64,000 nt of DNA, taken from Avibacterium sp. 20-132. Its GTDB lineage: Bacteria; Pseudomonadota; Gammaproteobacteria; Enterobacterales; Pasteurellaceae. Below the pieces are notes generated by a model. The model did not search any database. It was not told where the DNA came from and saw only the letters and a list, made by a program, of their open reading frames with translations. Where the stretch lies: contig NZ_CP091456.1 of the NCBI RefSeq assembly GCF_023611925.1, forward strand, positions 2,274,001 through 2,338,000. Reading direction: 5' to 3'. This document shows positions 60,718 through 64,000 of the stretch, piece by piece; position 1 is the first letter of the stretch; the number at the start of each line of letters is the position of its first letter. The position numbers and the translations under genes are program-made.

Positions 60718-61403
60718 TGCTTAAATCTCCAAATGCTATGTGTATGTTTAAACCAGTAACCATCATATAAATCTCGTTTTGATAAGCGGCGTGGGCTGTG
60801 ATGTAGCACCATTTGCTCACCGATATAAATCGCAGCGTGATTTGGTACATCGGCACCCACCTGCATTAAAATGACATCGCCGATTTGCACCGCACTTTCA
60901 TCAGCAATACGCTCAAAGCCGTGGGTTGTCATATTGTCGAGATACAAGTTGAAACCGTCTTCCCACCAATAATCATCTCGTTCAAAGTTCGGAAAATCCG
61001 CCCCAGCGAGATAATAAAAATCCCGAAACAGCGTGTAGCAATCCATTACGCCGTGATTAAACTCACGTCCAAGCAACGGTGGGATTTTTGGGAAAATATG
61101 GATTTCATCATCGCACACCAGCCAAAAATCCAAGTCTGCCGCCAGTTGGGTTTGGCGGTCTAAAATCGATAGCATGGGTTCACCGTTCGGGTGCGAATGC
61201 ACAAGTGCGGTGATTTTTCCTTGAGAATCTGCTTGTAAAAAATCTTCGGGCGAAATTTCAAAGTGGTTTTCCTTATCCTCCGCTTGGTTTTCGCAAGGAA
61301 TAAAAACCGTTTTATCACCCTTTAAAACAACAAAACCGCAACATTCGTGCGGTTCTTGGGCTTTAGCGTAGGTGATGATTTGTTCTTTTAAATTTTGTAA
61401 CAT
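60660..61403 (-). CDS. K: Tail assembly protein K (JAB/MPN + NlpC/P60)
   Basis: 247 residues. N-terminal MPN/JAB metalloprotease motif: Glu20, ALVHSHPNG (His69, His71) and SILD (Asp82). The C-terminal NlpC/P60 cysteine peptidase has Cys122 in MDCYTLFRDFY and His189 in PNHAAIYIG. It probably processes tail proteins and/or peptidoglycan. Between its start and the L stop, where lambda genes are tightly packed, sits a divergent toxin-antitoxin operon. Confidence 0.9.
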   Translation of the reverse strand: MLQNLKEQIITYAKAQEPHECCGFVVLKGDKTVFIPCENQAEDKENHFEISPEDFLQADSQGKITALVHSHPNGEPMLSILDRQTQLAADLDFWLVCDDEIHIFPKIPPLLGREFNHGVMDCYTLFRDFYYLAGADFPNFERDDYWWEDGFNLYLDNMTTHGFERIADESAVQIGDVILMQVGADVPNHAAIYIGEQMVLHHSPRRLSKRDLYDGYWFKHTHSIWRFKQWSTLDFTVPLNSLALHLS

Positions 61404-61408
61404 AAGGC

Positions 61409-61437
61409 TTTACACTCACTCTTTATTAATGTATCAT
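61409..61437 (+). promoter_or_regulatory. Promoter of prophage higBA
   Basis: TTTACA (61409-61414), a 17-bp spacer and TATCAT (61432-61437), only 6 bp from the K start codon and pointing away from it, 27 bp before the higB ATG. It lets the pair be expressed in the lysogen independently of late phage transcription. Confidence 0.6.
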
Positions 61438-61464
61438 CTCGCTATACACAAGGTAGAGATGACA

Positions 61465-61743
61465 ATGATTATTTCATTCAAACATAAAGGCTTACAGGCA
61501 TTTTTTGAAACTGGCTCAACGGCGGGTATCCAACCTAAGCACGCCCAAAAGCTCCATTTATTACTTACCACGCTTAATGTCGTTAGTGATGTCTCTGAAA
61601 TGGATATGCCCGGTTGGAACTTGCACCCATTAAAAGGGGATTTAAGCGGACATTGGTCTGTTAAAGTGAATGCCAATTGGCGTTTGACCTTTAAATTTGA
61701 AAATGGCGATGCAGAAATTGTCAATTATCAAGATTACCACTAA
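61465..61743 (+). CDS. higB: HigB-family toxin carried by the prophage
   Basis: 92 residues from the ATG at 61465 (a second ATG two codons earlier is possible). Complete HigB/RelE fold sequence: MIISFKHKGLQAFFETGSTA, DMPGWNLHPLKGDLSGHWSV, NANWRLTFKFENGD, ending NYQDYH. Predicted mRNA interferase. It is the intact counterpart of the frameshifted copy at 7796-8073. It runs antisense to the surrounding tail genes. Confidence 0.9.
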   Translation: MIISFKHKGLQAFFETGSTAGIQPKHAQKLHLLLTTLNVVSDVSEMDMPGWNLHPLKGDLSGHWSVKVNANWRLTFKFENGDAEIVNYQDYH

Positions 61744-61753
61744 GGAGTAATAA

Positions 61754-62059
61754 ATGAGAATGTTCAATCCCGCACACCCCGGGGAAGTATTAAGAGATAT
61801 TATTTCTGAATTTAAAATTAACGAAGTTGCCGATAAACTTGGCGTAACACGTGTTACACTTTCTCGCATTTTAAATGCAAAAACGAGCGTTACGCCTGAA
61901 ATGGCAATGCGCCTTAGCAAACTTTTGCCTAATACTTCACCGAACTTATGGCTGAATATGCAAGCCCAATATGATTTATGGCATTTAGAGCAAGATAAAC
62001 AATTTGATGTTCAACCGCTATATGCCACAAACGCTCATGAGGTAACCAACAGCCATTAA
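61754..62059 (+). CDS. higA: HigA-family antitoxin carried by the prophage
   Basis: 101 residues. NPAHPGEVLRDIISEFKINE, then an HTH (ADKLGVTRVTLSRILNAKTS). AAGGAG upstream, 10 bp after higB. Its TAA stop overlaps the convergent stop of gene L within the palindrome TTAA, so the module is fitted exactly between L and K. Confidence 0.9.
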   Translation: MRMFNPAHPGEVLRDIISEFKINEVADKLGVTRVTLSRILNAKTSVTPEMAMRLSKLLPNTSPNLWLNMQAQYDLWHLEQDKQFDVQPLYATNAHEVTNSH

Positions 62060-62769
62060 CCCAGCTTGTCAACTGACACAAATCCCCCATAGTTGCGTAG
62101 ATTGTTACGCAACTTACAACCGCTAATTAAGCCACTGCACTTGTCTTTATTTTTATCACGGGTGCGTTGGTCTTTTTCATCCGCCACTGGTGGCCCTGTG
62201 TAACCACATTCGGCGGAGCGATAAAGCCAACCACATTGCACCGTGATAGTGCGAGCAGAAATTAAGGCGTTATCCGTTTCAGTGGGTAATGCCAGCGTAA
62301 ATACCGCCACATCTCGCTTAAGTGTAGATAACTGCTCAATCACAAAGTAGCTCAGCACCTCTTGACTTGGGTCGGCTTGTTTATTGCCGTCCGCAAAATT
62401 TACCGCGTCTAAATACTGCATATAAACTTGGCGACGGCGGACAATGCCACCTAAACACTGGTCAAAGCGTTGCACAAGCCCTGTGATAAAACCGTTGATG
62501 TTGGCAAGCGTTAATTCTGGGCGGTTACTTGGACCTTGCCCTGACATCGAAAATCCACTGGCTTTGACGCCAAAGGCTTCATAAGTATGCCCTTGCCAGA
62601 TGATAGGTTGCATCATCTCGTTTGTGCCAGCATAAAAGCGGAACAATTCGCCATTCATTCCATCTTTGTCTTTCAGGTTTCGCAAATCCACTTCAAACAG
62701 TTCGATCATTGCGTTTTGTTCGAGTTTACTTAGCTCAAGTTTCATTTGGATTGGGACTTGTTGGGGCAT
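62056..62769 (-). CDS. L: Minor tail protein L
   Basis: 237 residues from the ATG at 62767-62769 (GGAGAAAT upstream). It matches lambda gpL-type minor tail proteins: LELSKLEQNAMIELFEVDLR, and a C-terminal domain with four cysteines (QCGW, ECGY, KCSG, GCKL), the pattern that holds an iron-sulfur cluster in lambda gpL. It forms part of the tail tip. Confidence 0.88.
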   Translation of the reverse strand: MPQQVPIQMKLELSKLEQNAMIELFEVDLRNLKDKDGMNGELFRFYAGTNEMMQPIIWQGHTYEAFGVKASGFSMSGQGPSNRPELTLANINGFITGLVQRFDQCLGGIVRRRQVYMQYLDAVNFADGNKQADPSQEVLSYFVIEQLSTLKRDVAVFTLALPTETDNALISARTITVQCGWLYRSAECGYTGPPVADEKDQRTRDKNKDKCSGLISGCKLRNNLRNYGGFVSVDKLG

Positions 62770-62826
62770 TTTATTTCTCCAATAAAAAAGCTCGCATTTG
62801 CGAGCTTGTGTCAATCAATGGATTAT

Positions 62827-63105
62827 TCAATATCGACCAAATAATCGATTTATTTTTTCTTCTTTGGTTAGTGTTGGATCACTTAAAATCTTAATAATCC
62901 AAATAATACATAATATTAAGGGAATACCCGGTAAAATTAGCGCATATAGCAGACCACGATAGTATTCAGCACTTAATGGGATTAAGTCGATCAATTTCAC
63001 ACCATAATGGACATAAATGAAACCAACAACAGCAAGCAGAATAAATGCCAATATTCGCTTAAAACCTATCATTGCTACTATAAAAGCGGTACTAAATTCA
63101 CTCAT
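62827..63105 (-). CDS. Small two-helix membrane protein in the prophage
   Basis: 92 residues. Two strong transmembrane segments (residues ~14-36 and ~48-72) and a short charged C-terminus, LTKEEKINRLFGRY, which looks like a SHOCT-type end. GGAGGT lies upstream. It is not a known tail component. Its position beside a toxin-antitoxin pair suggests lysogen-expressed cargo, possibly superinfection exclusion; that is inference only. Confidence 0.65.
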   Translation of the reverse strand: MSEFSTAFIVAMIGFKRILAFILLAVVGFIYVHYGVKLIDLIPLSAEYYRGLLYALILPGIPLILCIIWIIKILSDPTLTKEEKINRLFGRY

Positions 63106-63151
63106 CGTTTACCTCCGATATTTATAGGTTCAATCTACCAAATCCCCGTAT

Positions 63152-63454
63152 TTATAAATTAAAGGTGACGGTTTTCCCAGTAGGTAATTCAACCGATAAA
63201 TTTAAAACACCGCCCATTGCTTCAATATATCGCTTAACTGATGATAATTTAATATCATTACCACGTTTTTCAAGTGCAACAACAGATGGCTGAGAAATAT
63301 TTAACGCTTCCGCCATTTGTTTTTGTGAAAGTTCTAATTCTTCACGAATGCGGTAAAGTTGTAACTCCATACGCATATCATCAGCCATTGCTTTCACTTT
63401 CGCTTGCTTTTCAGCAGGAAGTTTACTCATTAAATCTTTAAATGCTACGCTCAT
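63152..63454 (-). CDS. XRE-family antitoxin
   Basis: 100 residues from the ATG at 63452-63454 (AAAGGAG upstream). The HTH LSQKQMAEALNISQPSVVAL (about residues 50-69) and a C-terminal beta end (LNLSVELPTGKTVTFNL) match antitoxins paired with RelE/Gp49-type toxins. It starts 4 bp after the toxin stop. Confidence 0.87.
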   Translation of the reverse strand: MSVAFKDLMSKLPAEKQAKVKAMADDMRMELQLYRIREELELSQKQMAEALNISQPSVVALEKRGNDIKLSSVKRYIEAMGGVLNLSVELPTGKTVTFNL

Positions 63455-63458
63455 TTTC

Positions 63459-63821
63459 TTACTCCTTTGAAAATTCAGAAAGGTAATCCTCGTAAGTTTT
63501 CTCGGCAAGTGCGATCATCTCTTTGTAAAAGAGTTTCTCTTTTTTGCCCTTTTTATCTCCACCACATAACACAATAGCTTGTCGAATTGGATCAAAGAGA
63601 TAAAACAAACGAAATACGGATAATTTAGACTGCACTCTCAATTCTTTTAAATTGGTATATTTAGAACCTTGTAGTGTATCAGCATACGGTCTACCTAATT
63701 GCGGACCTTCTGTTGATAATAATTCCAATGCAGCATAGACTTTTAATAAATCATCTTCTGCCAACGTATCAAACCAACTTAAAAGCGGGTCTTGTAAAAT
63801 AACTTCCCATTCTTGTTTCAT
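63459..63821 (-). CDS. RelE/Gp49-family toxin
   Basis: 120 residues. LKELRVQSKLSVFRLFYLFD, then AIVLCGGDKKGKKEKLFYKE, the hallmark of the phage Gp49-like toxin family. Predicted ribosome-dependent mRNA interferase. Toxin-first operon with the HTH antitoxin. Cargo between the tail genes of the prophage. Confidence 0.88.
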   Translation of the reverse strand: MKQEWEVILQDPLLSWFDTLAEDDLLKVYAALELLSTEGPQLGRPYADTLQGSKYTNLKELRVQSKLSVFRLFYLFDPIRQAIVLCGGDKKGKKEKLFYKEMIALAEKTYEDYLSEFSKE

Positions 63822-63848
63822 GCAGCGATTACCTTTTTTGCTATCTGA

Positions 63849-63882
63849 TATAGATTTTAATCTATAACCAATAGCAAAGCAA
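63849..63882 (-). promoter_or_regulatory. Promoter and palindromic operator of the RelE/XRE pair
   Basis: On the minus strand TTGCTT (63877-63882), 17 bp, then TAAAAT (63854-63859). A perfect palindrome TATAGATT-TT-AATCTATA (63849-63866) covers the -10 element, as expected for autorepression by the antitoxin. Confidence 0.6.
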
Positions 63883-63890
63883 GAAATTTA

Positions 63891-63918
63891 CAACCGCACT
63901 TAAACTAAAGTGCGGTTG
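63891..63918. terminator. Hairpin formed by two inverted uptake signal cores
   Basis: CAACCGCACTT and AAGTGCGGTTG (63891-63918) form an 11-bp stem with a 6-nt loop. Inverted uptake-signal pairs commonly serve as terminators in this family. It lies just after the stop of the partial gene at the right edge. Confidence 0.7.
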
Positions 63919-63932
63919 GTTTTGGTTGAGTT

Positions 63933-64000
63933 TTAAATCAACGTTCTATTTCTTGTTTCGGCAATAGGTGTATTAAAATTTTCTTCATAATAGCCGTCAA
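63933..64000 (-). CDS. C-terminus of a prophage gene running off the right edge (partial)
   Basis: An open minus-strand frame enters from the right and ends at TAA (63933-63935). The visible end is DGYYEENFNTPIAETRNRTL plus I. The hairpin directly after the stop supports a real gene end. In lambda order a minor tail protein would be expected here, but 21 residues do not identify it. Confidence 0.45.
   Translation of the reverse strand, partial: DGYYEENFNTPIAETRNRTLI

Larger units (their letters stand above)
52590..64000 (-). mobile_element. Lambda-like prophage, tail end (continues past the right edge)
   Basis: Lambda-order tail genes L, K, I, J read on the minus strand toward ssrA and are followed by fibre-type genes, with toxin-antitoxin cargo between or upstream of them. 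No integrase, terminase or capsid gene is in the window, so the element extends to the right. Its left end lies in the 52505-52589 gap after ssrA, a common prophage integration target; the att repeat cannot be seen without the other end. Confidence 0.88.

Overview
The window is chromosomal DNA of a gammaproteobacterium of the family Pasteurellaceae. Evidence for this is the many copies of the Haemophilus-type uptake signal core AAGTGCGGT/ACCGCACTT, a tmRNA tag reading ANDEQYALAA, and gene blocks that match Haemophilus/Pasteurella order (malQ-glgB-glgX-glgC-glgA-glgP; cvpA-purF-ubiX; ackA-pta next to yfbV). The species cannot be fixed from sequence reading alone; the uptake core argues for the Haemophilus/Pasteurella/Avibacterium side of the family rather than the Actinobacillus pleuropneumoniae side.

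Layout. 1-4021: a very AT-rich pair of minus-strand genes that I read as the RADAR anti-phage system, rdrA (P-loop ATPase) followed by rdrB (adenosine-deaminase-like, running off the left edge). It sits directly downstream of mlc-bioD. 4056-8426: bioD, an Mlc-like ROK repressor, asnS, and a HigBA toxin-antitoxin locus whose toxin gene is frameshifted. 8575-14597: recD, recB and ychN. 14757-26647: a complete glycogen operon (malQ, glgB, glgX, glgC, glgA, glgP) with a CRP-like site upstream. 26839-27488: a second toxin-antitoxin pair. 27516-36704: ycgN, yccA, tusE, yccX, yccT, mgsA and yccS, a block conserved with the E. coli ycc region, with a four-gene Mn/Fe ABC transporter operon lying inside it. 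36772-52032: housekeeping genes (cspD, yoaH, argF, folC, accD, truA, a glycosyltransferase, yjjU, smrB, ubiX, purF, cvpA, yfbV, ackA, pta) and an unusual repeat-rich lipoprotein. 52138-52504: ssrA (tmRNA). 52590-64000: the tail end of a lambda-like prophage, transcribed toward ssrA: minor tail protein L, tail assembly K and I, tip protein J, fibre proteins and a phospholipase A2-like protein. A HigBA pair sits antisense between L and K, and a RelE/HTH pair plus a small membrane protein lie upstream of L.

How the parts work together. The glg operon encodes synthesis, branching, debranching and phosphorolysis of glycogen plus amylomaltase. ackA-pta handle acetate overflow. RecB and RecD are two of the three RecBCD subunits (recC is not in the window). 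Three toxin-antitoxin loci, the RADAR pair and the prophage cargo make up the accessory part. The most interesting region is the RADAR pair at the left edge; the second is the cargo carried by the prophage tail module.
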